From positions 1 to 5,047 of the forward strand of contig MGSR01000098.1 of the NCBI GenBank assembly GCA_001798565.1: DNA of 5,047 nt, read 5' to 3'. The stretch comes from Deltaproteobacteria bacterium RIFCSPLOWO2_12_FULL_60_16. GTDB lineage: Bacteria; Desulfobacterota; Binatia; UBA9968. The position numbers and the translations under genes are program-made. Positions 1 to 5,011 of the stretch are shown piece after piece. Numbering within the stretch: the stretch's first letter is position 1; every line of letters starts with the position of its first letter. The notes beneath the pieces are model-generated. The model did no database searches. It saw only the letters and a list, made by a program, of their open reading frames with translations, and had not been told where the DNA came from.

Positions 1-14
1 GGATAAAAGAGCGG

Positions 15-1709
15 ATGGAAAAACTGCCGAGACTGGAAGAGCGGCTGGTGGAGCGCGGTCTCGTCTCCGCTCAGGAGATGGAGCGAATCCTCAAATTGCA
101 GCAGGAACAGCAGGCGCCGCTCACGCGCCTGGTCGTGGAGCTGGGTTTCGTTTCGGAAGATGATCTCTTGCCGGTCCTGAGCGACCATCTGGGGATACCC
201 CTGGTCTCCCTGAAGGACTTTCCCCTGGGCCCTCTTCCCGTGGAGGCTCTTCTGGACGCCGTCGAGTTTCTCAAGTTCGCGAAAATGGCGCCGGTCAGGG
301 CGGAGGGCGCCGAGCTCTTGGTAGCTACCCCCGATCCCACGGGCCTCTCCCGCCTCCACGCCCTGGAGCTGGCGACCGGGCTCAAGGTTAAGCCGGTCCT
401 GGCAAAAGAAAAGGAGGTCACGGCGCGGATCGAAACGCTCTTCGGCAACGGCGAGGCGGTAACGGGTCTCCCTGCCGCGCACGATCGGGAAGGAGGCGTG
501 GATGAAGAGGAAGTCGAGCACCTGCGCGATCTCGCTTCCGAGGTGCCGGTGATCCGTCTCGTCAACCAGATGCTCGGACGGGCCCTGGAGGGTCGCGCCT
601 CGGACATCCACATCGAGCCGTTCGAGAATCAGCTCAAGGTCCGCTACCGGATCGACGGGATTCTCCATGAAATCGACCCGCCGCCGCGCCATTTCAAGGC
701 GGCGATCATCTCGCGGCTCAAGATTCTCGCGCAGCTCAACATCGCCGAGAGGCGGCTGCCGCAGGACGGCCGGATCAAGGTCAAGATCGCGGGCAAGGAC
801 GTGGACCTCCGGATCTCGACGGTCCCCACGCTCTACGGCGAAAGCGTCGTGATCCGCCTGCTGGAGCGGGCGCAGATATTTACCGATCTGGAGTCTTTGG
901 GCTTTCCCCCTGCCGTGCTCCAGCGCTTCTCGGAGATGATCTCCAAGCCGCACGGGATGCTCCTGGTGACCGGACCGACGGGAAGCGGTAAGACCACGAC
1001 GCTCTACGGCGCGCTGCAGAAGATCAACGATCCGGGAAAAAAAATCATCACAATAGAGGATCCGGTGGAGTACGAGCTCGGCGGAGTCAACCAGATCCAG
1101 GTAAAGCCGCAGATCGGGCTGACCTTCGCCAACGGCCTGCGCTCGATCGTGCGGCAGGACCCCGACATCATCATGGTGGGAGAGATCCGCGATTTTGAAA
1201 CGGCCGAGATCGCGGTCCAGGCCGCGCTCACGGGCCACCTGGTCCTGTCCACGCTCCACACCAACGATGCCGCCGGCGCCATCTCGCGCCTGCTGGAGAT
1301 GGGGGTGCAGGACTATCTCCTGGCCTCTTCCCTGCTCGGGGTTGTGGCGCAGAGGCTGGTGCGCCGGCTGTGTCAGTCCTGCCGTAAGGAAGCGCCGTTT
1401 AACGAATTCAGTGTGCCGCTCTCGGATTTCACCCGTCAAAATGAAAAGCCGCCGGCGACGTTGTGGCAGGCGGCAGGGTGCGAGGCCTGCTCGGGCACCG
1501 GCTATCTGGGGCGAGTCGGCATCTTCGAGCTGCTGCCGGCATCGGCGGAGATCTGCAAGCTGATCGTGCAGAGGGCGGATGCCAACGCAATTCGGAGCCT
1601 GGCTATCGCTCAAGGCATGCGGCTGTTGAGAGAGGACGGATGGCAGAAGGCGTGCCAGGGAGGCACCGATGTGGCGGAGGTGCTGCGGGTCACCAGGGAA
1701 GAAGGTTAA
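15..1709 (+). CDS. gspE: Type II secretion system ATPase GspE
   Basis: Cytoplasmic secretion ATPase of the GspE/PulE family (564 aa, slightly longer than the usual ~500). It would hydrolyse ATP to drive pseudopilus assembly at the inner membrane. In order: N-terminal GspE/MshEN-like domain (about 1-145); linker; Asp box with ASDIHIEP at 195-202 and RYRIDG at 210-215; Walker A GPTGSGKT at 320-327; Walker B region DPDIIMVGEIRD at 382-393 with the expected catalytic Glu390; His box with TGHLVLSTLHTNDA at 406-419; and a zinc-type tetracysteine motif, C453/C456 and C489/C492. The four cysteines and the neighbouring gspF-K genes favour GspE over the pilus ATPase PilB. The ATG at 15 fits the family N-terminus. 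Only a weak purine stretch (about 6-11) precedes it, very close to the start. A TAA at 4-6 may be the stop of an upstream gene (gspD or gspC would be expected), but too little is present to tell. All catalytic motifs look intact. Confidence 0.97.
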   Translation: MEKLPRLEERLVERGLVSAQEMERILKLQQEQQAPLTRLVVELGFVSEDDLLPVLSDHLGIPLVSLKDFPLGPLPVEALLDAVEFLKFAKMAPVRAEGAELLVATPDPTGLSRLHALELATGLKVKPVLAKEKEVTARIETLFGNGEAVTGLPAAHDREGGVDEEEVEHLRDLASEVPVIRLVNQMLGRALEGRASDIHIEPFENQLKVRYRIDGILHEIDPPPRHFKAAIISRLKILAQLNIAERRLPQDGRIKVKIAGKDVDLRISTVPTLYGESVVIRLLERAQIFTDLESLGFPPAVLQRFSEMISKPHGMLLVTGPTGSGKTTTLYGALQKINDPGKKIITIEDPVEYELGGVNQIQVKPQIGLTFANGLRSIVRQDPDIIMVGEIRDFETAEIAVQAALTGHLVLSTLHTNDAAGAISRLLEMGVQDYLLASSLLGVVAQRLVRRLCQSCRKEAPFNEFSVPLSDFTRQNEKPPATLWQAAGCEACSGTGYLGRVGIFELLPASAEICKLIVQRADANAIRSLAIAQGMRLLREDGWQKACQGGTDVAEVLRVTREEG

Positions 1710-1720
1710 ACAGGTAAGAG

Positions 1721-1801
1721 ACTTAAACGACTTGAACAGTTTAAACGGTTCAAACCGTTGAAGACGTTCAATGGGTTGCATCGAGAGGACAAGCTTGAAC
1801 G
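1721..1801. repeat. 9-bp periodic repeat array between gspE and gspF
   Basis: The 118-bp gap between gspE and gspF holds degenerate 9-mers in strict phase. Seven consecutive units fill 1721-1783: acttaaacg, acttgaaca, gtttaaacg, gttcaaacc, gttgaagac, gttcaatgg, gttgcatcg. After one unrelated 9-base interval, another unit (gcttgaacg) sits in the same phase at 1793-1801. The consensus is close to GTTCAAACG. Inside it, AACGGTT (1744-1750) and AACCGTT (1753-1759) form a perfect 7-bp inverted repeat around CA. The array is less GC-rich than the flanking genes and does not extend either reading frame. Its function is unknown; it may be a short repeat element inserted in the operon. Confidence 0.75.
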
Positions 1802-1817
1802 TTCGAAAGGCAGCTGC

Positions 1818-1821
1818 GGAG
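1818..1821 (+). promoter_or_regulatory. Ribosome binding site of gspF
   Basis: GGAG lies 6 bases before the GTG at 1828 and supports that codon as the gspF start. An in-frame TAG at 1822-1824 rules out any start further upstream. Confidence 0.65.
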
Positions 1822-1827
1822 TAGAAG

Positions 1828-3051
1828 GTGGCGCTTTTTCAATACCGGGCGGCGGATCATTCGGGCAAGGTGGTCGAAGGGATCATGGAAGCCGAAGCGG
1901 AGCACGGAGTGGTCGCCCGCCTGCACGAGATGGGCTTCGTTCCTTTGCGCATCGCCGCGCCCGGCGAGGCGGGCAGACGCGCGCTCCGCGTCCCCTTTGC
2001 CCTTTCCGTGCGCCGGAAGGTCTCGCAGCAAGAATTGCTCCATTTTACCCAGGAGCTCAGCACGCTGCTGGGGGCGGGGCTCCCTTTGGACCGCAGTCTC
2101 TCGGTGCTCTCCAATGTCGTCGAAGGGGAAGAGTTCAAGAAGATCGTGCGCCAGCTCTTGGAGGGTGTTCGTGCGGGAAAATCGCTCAGCGCATGCATGA
2201 GTGAGCACGCTCAGGTGTTTTCCCGGCTCTACGTGAACATGATTCGGGCGGGAGAGTCAGGAGGCATCCTGGAAGGAGTCCTGCGCCATCTGGTGGAATA
2301 CCTGGAGCGCGCCCACCAGCTCAAGGAAGATGTCACATCGGCGCTCATCTATCCGCTCTTGCTGGTTGTGGTAGGAGGTTGTTCGCTTATCATCCTGTTC
2401 ATCTTTGTGATCCCAAGGTTTTCGCTTATCTTTAAGGATGTCAACGAGGCCCTGCCCTTGATGACGAGGTTGCTGATCGACTTCAGTTCCGGGCTGTCGC
2501 GATATGGCTGGATCGCGCTTCTCCTCCTCGTTGTGGGTGGCGCCGGCGCGTTCTTTCACATCCGCAACCCCGAGGGCAGGCTCCAGTGGGACAGGTGGCG
2601 GCTGAACCTCTGGCTGGTCGGCGATCTCCTGGGTAAACTGGAGACTGCGCGCATCGCGCGCACCCTGGCCGCCCTGCTGAGAGGCGGCGTGCCCGTGTTG
2701 GAAGCGCTGGGAACGGTTCAGGGAGTGGTTGCCAACAGCCACTTGGCCCAGGCCATCGCGCAGCTCCAGAGCCGCGTTAAAGAGGGGAAAGGGATGGCGC
2801 GGCCGATGGCGGAAAGCAGGGTCTTTCCGGAGCTGGCGCTGCAGATGATCGCCGTAGGAGAGGAAACCGGAAAACTTGAAGGAGTACTGGTCCATGTGGC
2901 GGATCATTATGATCAGGAGGTGAGGCGGACAACCAAACGCCTCACCTCGGTGTTAGAGCCAGCCTTGATTCTCACGATGGCGCTAATTATCGGGGTCGTT
3001 GTGATCTCTATGGTGATGGGGATTTTGGCTATTTATGATTTACCGTCGTGA
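1828..3051 (+). CDS. gspF: Type II secretion system inner-membrane platform protein GspF
   Basis: Polytopic inner-membrane protein of the GspF/PilC family (407 aa, normal length). It is the platform that couples the GspE ATPase to pseudopilus assembly. The N-terminus MALFQYRAADHSGKVVEG is typical of the family. Two homologous T2SSF domains are visible: about 67-195, with QELLHFTQELSTLLGAGLPL near its start and the conserved AGESGG at 141-146; and about 273-398, with RTLAALLRGGVPVLEAL and the matching VGEETGKL at 343-350. Three hydrophobic segments are expected at about 172-196, 227-243 and 377-402. The start is GTG, set by an upstream in-frame stop and a good GGAG. The gene is separated from gspE by a repeat-filled gap, and its last 17 bases overlap gspG, which implies translational coupling. 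PilC is the main alternative identity, but the pseudopilin genes downstream make GspF much more likely. Confidence 0.96.
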   Translation: MALFQYRAADHSGKVVEGIMEAEAEHGVVARLHEMGFVPLRIAAPGEAGRRALRVPFALSVRRKVSQQELLHFTQELSTLLGAGLPLDRSLSVLSNVVEGEEFKKIVRQLLEGVRAGKSLSACMSEHAQVFSRLYVNMIRAGESGGILEGVLRHLVEYLERAHQLKEDVTSALIYPLLLVVVGGCSLIILFIFVIPRFSLIFKDVNEALPLMTRLLIDFSSGLSRYGWIALLLLVVGGAGAFFHIRNPEGRLQWDRWRLNLWLVGDLLGKLETARIARTLAALLRGGVPVLEALGTVQGVVANSHLAQAIAQLQSRVKEGKGMARPMAESRVFPELALQMIAVGEETGKLEGVLVHVADHYDQEVRRTTKRLTSVLEPALILTMALIIGVVVISMVMGILAIYDLPS

Positions 3052-3448
3052 CGGTTTTACCCTTGTAGAGCTGTTAGTGGTCCTGGTGATTCTTGGCTTG
3101 CTTTCAGCCCTGGTAGTGCCTCGCTTTGTGCGGCAGGAGGAGAAGGCGAAGGTCAAGGCGGCAAGGGCTCAAATTGAACTCCTGGGAACGGCTCTGGACA
3201 CCTTCCGCCTCGATGTGGGCCGCTATCCTACGAGCGCGGACGGCCTGGAGGCGCTCCGGCAATCTAAGGGCATTCCGAAGTGGGACGGGCCCTACCTGAA
3301 AAAAGAGGTGCCGCTGGACCCCTGGGGAAAGTCCTATATCTACAAGAGCCCGGGCGACCACGGTCCCTACGACCTCCTTTCCTACGGCGCAGACGGAGTC
3401 CCCGGCGGGGAAGGGGATAATCGGGATATCGCCAGTTGGGAAGGCTAG
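3035..3448 (+). CDS. gspG: Major pseudopilin GspG
   Basis: Major subunit of the T2SS pseudopilus (137 aa, normal for GspG). It is made as a prepilin, cleaved and N-methylated by a prepilin peptidase, and polymerised in the periplasm. The leader is only 7 residues (MIYRRDG). Cleavage is expected between Gly7 and Phe8, with Glu12 at +5 and a hydrophobic N-terminal helix to about residue 30. The globular part carries the GspG signatures: RYPTSADGLEAL (63-74), a GPYLKKEVPLDPWGKSYIY segment (85-103), and an acidic C-terminal loop at 113-131 (YDLLSYGADG, then GGEGDNRD) matching the calcium-binding loop known from this family. The start lies inside gspF, in another frame, with 17 bp of overlap and only a weak G-rich stretch (3018-3021) upstream. 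This is the only pseudopilin here without a repeat-encoded leader. Confidence 0.97.
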   Translation: MIYRRDGFTLVELLVVLVILGLLSALVVPRFVRQEEKAKVKAARAQIELLGTALDTFRLDVGRYPTSADGLEALRQSKGIPKWDGPYLKKEVPLDPWGKSYIYKSPGDHGPYDLLSYGADGVPGGEGDNRDIASWEG

Positions 3449-3452
3449 AGCG

Positions 3453-3518
3453 CCAAGGCAAAAGTTAAAATGAAAAAGTTAAAATTTTTCCCTTTGCCTT
3501 TTTCCTTTTGCCTTTTGG
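3453..3518 (+). promoter_or_regulatory. Inverted repeat enclosing the gspH ribosome site and start codon
   Basis: The left arm CCAAGGCAAAAG (3453-3464) is complementary to the right arm at 3505-3518 (CTTTTGCC, two bulged T, then TTGG), giving 12 base pairs. The enclosed sequence contains the gspH ATG (3470-3472), and GAAAAA (3472-3477) can pair with TTTTTC (3485-3490). The left arm also includes AAGG (3455-3458), the only visible Shine-Dalgarno candidate for gspH. In mRNA this could hide the initiation region, but a regulatory role is inference. The structure also follows from a repeat element with purine-rich and pyrimidine-rich halves. Confidence 0.45.
3460..3515. repeat. Heptamer array spanning the gspG/gspH junction and gspH leader
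   Basis: Eight contiguous 7-mers are in phase: aaaagtt, aaaatga, aaaagtt, aaaattt, ttccctt, tgccttt, ttccttt, tgccttt. The first half is A-rich and the second half is roughly its complement, so the array is partly palindromic. It begins 11 bases after the gspG stop, contains the gspH start codon, and encodes residues 1-15 of the GspH leader. Its composition contrasts sharply with the GC-rich genes on both sides. Confidence 0.75.
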
Positions 3519-3958
3519 GTAGAAGCGGTTTCTCCCTGATCGAACTGCTGGCGGTTCTTCTGCTTCTCAGTCTGGCCAGTTTCATTGTTCTCCCCGCGGT
3601 CGATAAGAAACTGCGCGATCTTGAGGTGCGCCAGTCGGCCATGCAGCTTGCCGCGGTGGCGCGCGGGATGAGGAGCAGGGCGATCGATGAAAACGCTCTC
3701 CAGCGCCTGGTTTTCAGCCCGCGGCAAAACAGTTATCAAGCCTGGAACAGGCAAATCTTCCTCTCTTCGGACATCAGCATCACGGACATTGCAGGCGGCG
3801 AGCCGGTCGGAGAACGCAGGCAGTTTCTTTTTTTCCCGAACGGCAGCGTGCTCGGCGGTGAGATTGCCATTTCAGCCGGCGAAGGTTCCTCGACCTATTC
3901 GGTCCGCCTCGACTCGCTCACCGGAAGGGTCGTGGTAGGGCGGGGCGGTAGGGAGTGA
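3470..3958 (+). CDS. gspH: Minor pseudopilin GspH
   Basis: Minor pseudopilin of the T2SS (162 aa, normal length), part of the GspH-I-J-K tip complex of the pseudopilus. Cleavage is expected at Gly20/Phe21 (GRSG, then FSLIELLAVLLLLSLASFIV), with Glu25 at +5 and a hydrophobic helix to about 41. The C-terminal part fits the GspH fold: QFLFFPNGSVLGGEIAIS (118-135) and the ending VRLDSLTGRVVVG (145-157), both common in GspH. The 20-residue leader is long and odd: residues 4-16 are mostly Phe, Leu and Pro, with Lys at 2, 3 and 5, because it is encoded by a 7-bp repeat array. A TTG at 3515 just after the array could start a 5-residue leader but has no ribosome site. For the ATG at 3470 the only candidate is AAGG 11 bases upstream. 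The last 4 bases overlap gspI. Confidence 0.93.
   Translation: MKKLKFFPLPFSFCLLGRSGFSLIELLAVLLLLSLASFIVLPAVDKKLRDLEVRQSAMQLAAVARGMRSRAIDENALQRLVFSPRQNSYQAWNRQIFLSSDISITDIAGGEPVGERRQFLFFPNGSVLGGEIAISAGEGSSTYSVRLDSLTGRVVVGRGGRE
3950..3955 (+). promoter_or_regulatory. Shine-Dalgarno-like AGGGAG near the gspI start
   Basis: AGGGAG runs into the GTG proposed as the gspI start (3955), which is too close for normal use. It is 5 bases before an in-frame TTG at 3961, a normal spacing. The site therefore leaves open whether gspI starts at GTG 3955 or TTG 3961; the two proteins differ by two residues. Confidence 0.4.
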
Positions 3959-4380
3959 AATTGCGGATTGCGAAATTCGAAATGCGAAATTCGAAATTTG
4001 AAAGGGGCTTCACTCTTCTTGAGGTAGTGGTAGCCATGGCGATCGTCGGCCTCGGCGTCATGACGCTGTTTGAGGCCTTGTCGGCGGGACTGCGCCTGGA
4101 GATGAGAAGTTCGGACCAGACCAGGGCGATAACGTACAGCCGGCAGGCCATCGACGGGTTTTTAATCCGCCGTGGGATCAGGGATGGAGGGGAGGAAGGA
4201 TCGGTCGGCGGGCGGCACCGCTGGAGCGTTGAGGTGCGGCCCTTCCAGGAGAGCTCCCAGCTCTCTTCGGTCCGCTGGGATCTCAAGGAAGTGAGGCTTC
4301 GGGTGCGCTACCGGGAGGGAGAGCGGGAGAAGGAAGTGGTGTTGAAAACCCTGCGTCTGCTTAAGAAAAATAATCCATGA
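3955..4380 (+). CDS. gspI: Minor pseudopilin GspI
   Basis: Minor pseudopilin of the T2SS (141 aa with leader; GspI is usually about 120-130). It is expected to form the tip complex with GspJ and GspK. The cleavage site is Gly18/Phe19, followed by FTLLEVVVAMAIVGLGVMTL with Glu23 at +5. The sequence of this helix, the small size and the ending VVLKTLRLLKK are characteristic of GspI. The leader (residues 3-16) is two tandem heptapeptides, LRIAKFE and MRNSKFE, encoded by six 7-bp units. It is strongly basic (Lys2, Arg4, Lys7, Arg11, Lys14, Arg17). Possible starts in frame are GTG 3955 (overlapping the gspH stop as GTGA), TTG 3961 (better spaced from AGGGAG) and ATG 3982 (giving MRNSKFERG). All keep the mature protein unchanged. 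The stop overlaps the gspJ start as ATGA, so the two are probably translationally coupled. Confidence 0.94.
   Translation: MKLRIAKFEMRNSKFERGFTLLEVVVAMAIVGLGVMTLFEALSAGLRLEMRSSDQTRAITYSRQAIDGFLIRRGIRDGGEEGSVGGRHRWSVEVRPFQESSQLSSVRWDLKEVRLRVRYREGEREKEVVLKTLRLLKKNNP
3961..4002. repeat. Heptamer array encoding the GspI leader
   Basis: Six contiguous 7-mers: ttgcgga, ttgcgaa, attcgaa, atgcgaa, attcgaa, atttgaa. The consensus is near ATTCGAA. Three units equal 21 bp, exactly seven codons, so the array translates as a repeated heptapeptide in the GspI leader. It starts two codons after the GTG and ends two codons (Arg-Gly) before the prepilin cleavage site. Confidence 0.85.
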
Positions 4381-5009
4381 GAACTCGAAACTCGCAAGTC
4401 AAAACTCAAAGCGGTTTCACTCTCATCGAGGTGGCCATCTCGATCACCCTTCTGGCCCTGATCGCCGTGATTCTCTACGGCGCCTTCTATTTGAGCCATC
4501 GGGCCGTGATGAAATCACAGGCGCGCGCCGAGGAGAGCCAGAGGCTGCGGTCCGCGGGGGATCTGCTGGCAGGATACATCCGTTCGGCTTATCCCTACCG
4601 TCTCTCCAGCCAGGACCCGTCAATCCTTTTTTTCGGAGAACAGGACAGTCTCAGCTTTGTCTCGGCCCTATCCTCGGGCATGGGCGGCAGGGGAATGTCT
4701 CAGATCACGATTTCGTACGAGGGGGGGGATGGGACGGGGCTCCTGACTCTGGTGGAGAAGATTCCCGCGCACGCGCCGGAAGCGGAGGGATCCGCCGGTT
4801 ACGCAAACGGCGTGGTTCTGGATCAAGGGCTCCGAGGGCTCAGCTTGGAATACCTCGACCCTCAAGGCGATGAGGAGCGCTGGGTCGATCAATGGAGCGG
4901 AGCGGAAAAGCGCATGCTTCCGCGGGCGGTTCGCCTGCGCTACCAGGGGGCGCAGCGAGAGGAAATCGAGTGGGTTTTTCCCATAATGCTCAGCGTCTTA
5001 TCCCCATAA
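4377..5009 (+). CDS. gspJ: Minor pseudopilin GspJ
   Basis: Minor pseudopilin of the T2SS (210 aa, typical for GspJ), a partner of GspI and GspK at the pseudopilus tip. The leader MRTRNSQVKTQSG is followed by FTLIEVAISITLLALIAVIL, giving cleavage at Gly13/Phe14 with Glu18 at +5. The mature helix runs to about residue 40 and continues into a polar region. The C-terminal domain shows GspJ-like features: LSLEYLDPQGD (155-165), a WVDQW motif (169-173) and LPRAVRLRYQ (181-190). The ATG overlaps the gspI stop as ATGA, and no strong ribosome site is visible, so coupling to gspI is likely. Leader residues 3-11 come from a 7-bp repeat array. A run of eight G at 4721-4728 (residues 115-118) is a possible slippage site, but the frame is open as given. 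Confidence 0.93.
   Translation: MRTRNSQVKTQSGFTLIEVAISITLLALIAVILYGAFYLSHRAVMKSQARAEESQRLRSAGDLLAGYIRSAYPYRLSSQDPSILFFGEQDSLSFVSALSSGMGGRGMSQITISYEGGDGTGLLTLVEKIPAHAPEAEGSAGYANGVVLDQGLRGLSLEYLDPQGDEERWVDQWSGAEKRMLPRAVRLRYQGAQREEIEWVFPIMLSVLSP
4382..4409. repeat. Heptamer array encoding the GspJ leader
   Basis: Four contiguous 7-mers: aactcga, aactcgc, aagtcaa, aactcaa. The array begins two bases after the ATGA overlap of gspI and gspJ and ends two codons (Ser-Gly) before the prepilin cleavage site, so it supplies almost the entire leader. The unit sequence is related to, but different from, those in the gspI and gspK arrays. With four degenerate units it is weaker than the gspI array when taken alone; position and period make it convincing. 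Confidence 0.65.
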
Positions 5010-5011
5010 AA

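Noticed and set aside
1037..1044. Run of eight A in gspE as a programmed frameshift site
   Set aside because: It encodes the ordinary Gly-Lys-Lys-Ile segment before the IEDPVEY motif. The frame is open and full length, with no alternative product to make.
1744..1759. Inverted repeat after gspE as a rho-independent terminator
   Set aside because: The arms are only 7 bp around a 2-base centre, the possible hairpin is weak, and no T-run follows. Operon continuity argues for read-through.
1758..2204. Plus-strand frame of 148 codons beginning in the gspE/gspF gap
   Set aside because: It is a frame shadow of gspF, rich in Gly, Arg and Ala, with no family signature and no ribosome site.
2257..2907. 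216-codon open frame on the minus strand opposite gspF
   Set aside because: It lies entirely inside gspF, which has full family motifs. The translation is low in recognisable features and is explained by GC-rich codon bias on the opposite strand. The same applies to the other antisense frames, such as 71-613.
3470..3529. GspH leader as a lipoprotein signal because of Cys14
   Set aside because: The residues before the Cys (FSF) do not form a lipobox, and a perfect prepilin site follows at Gly20.
15..4380. Type IV pilus (pilB/pilC/pilin) rather than T2SS
   Set aside because: The gene order E-F-G-H-I-J, the GspG C-terminal acidic loop and the GspH, GspI and GspJ signatures fit T2SS specifically.
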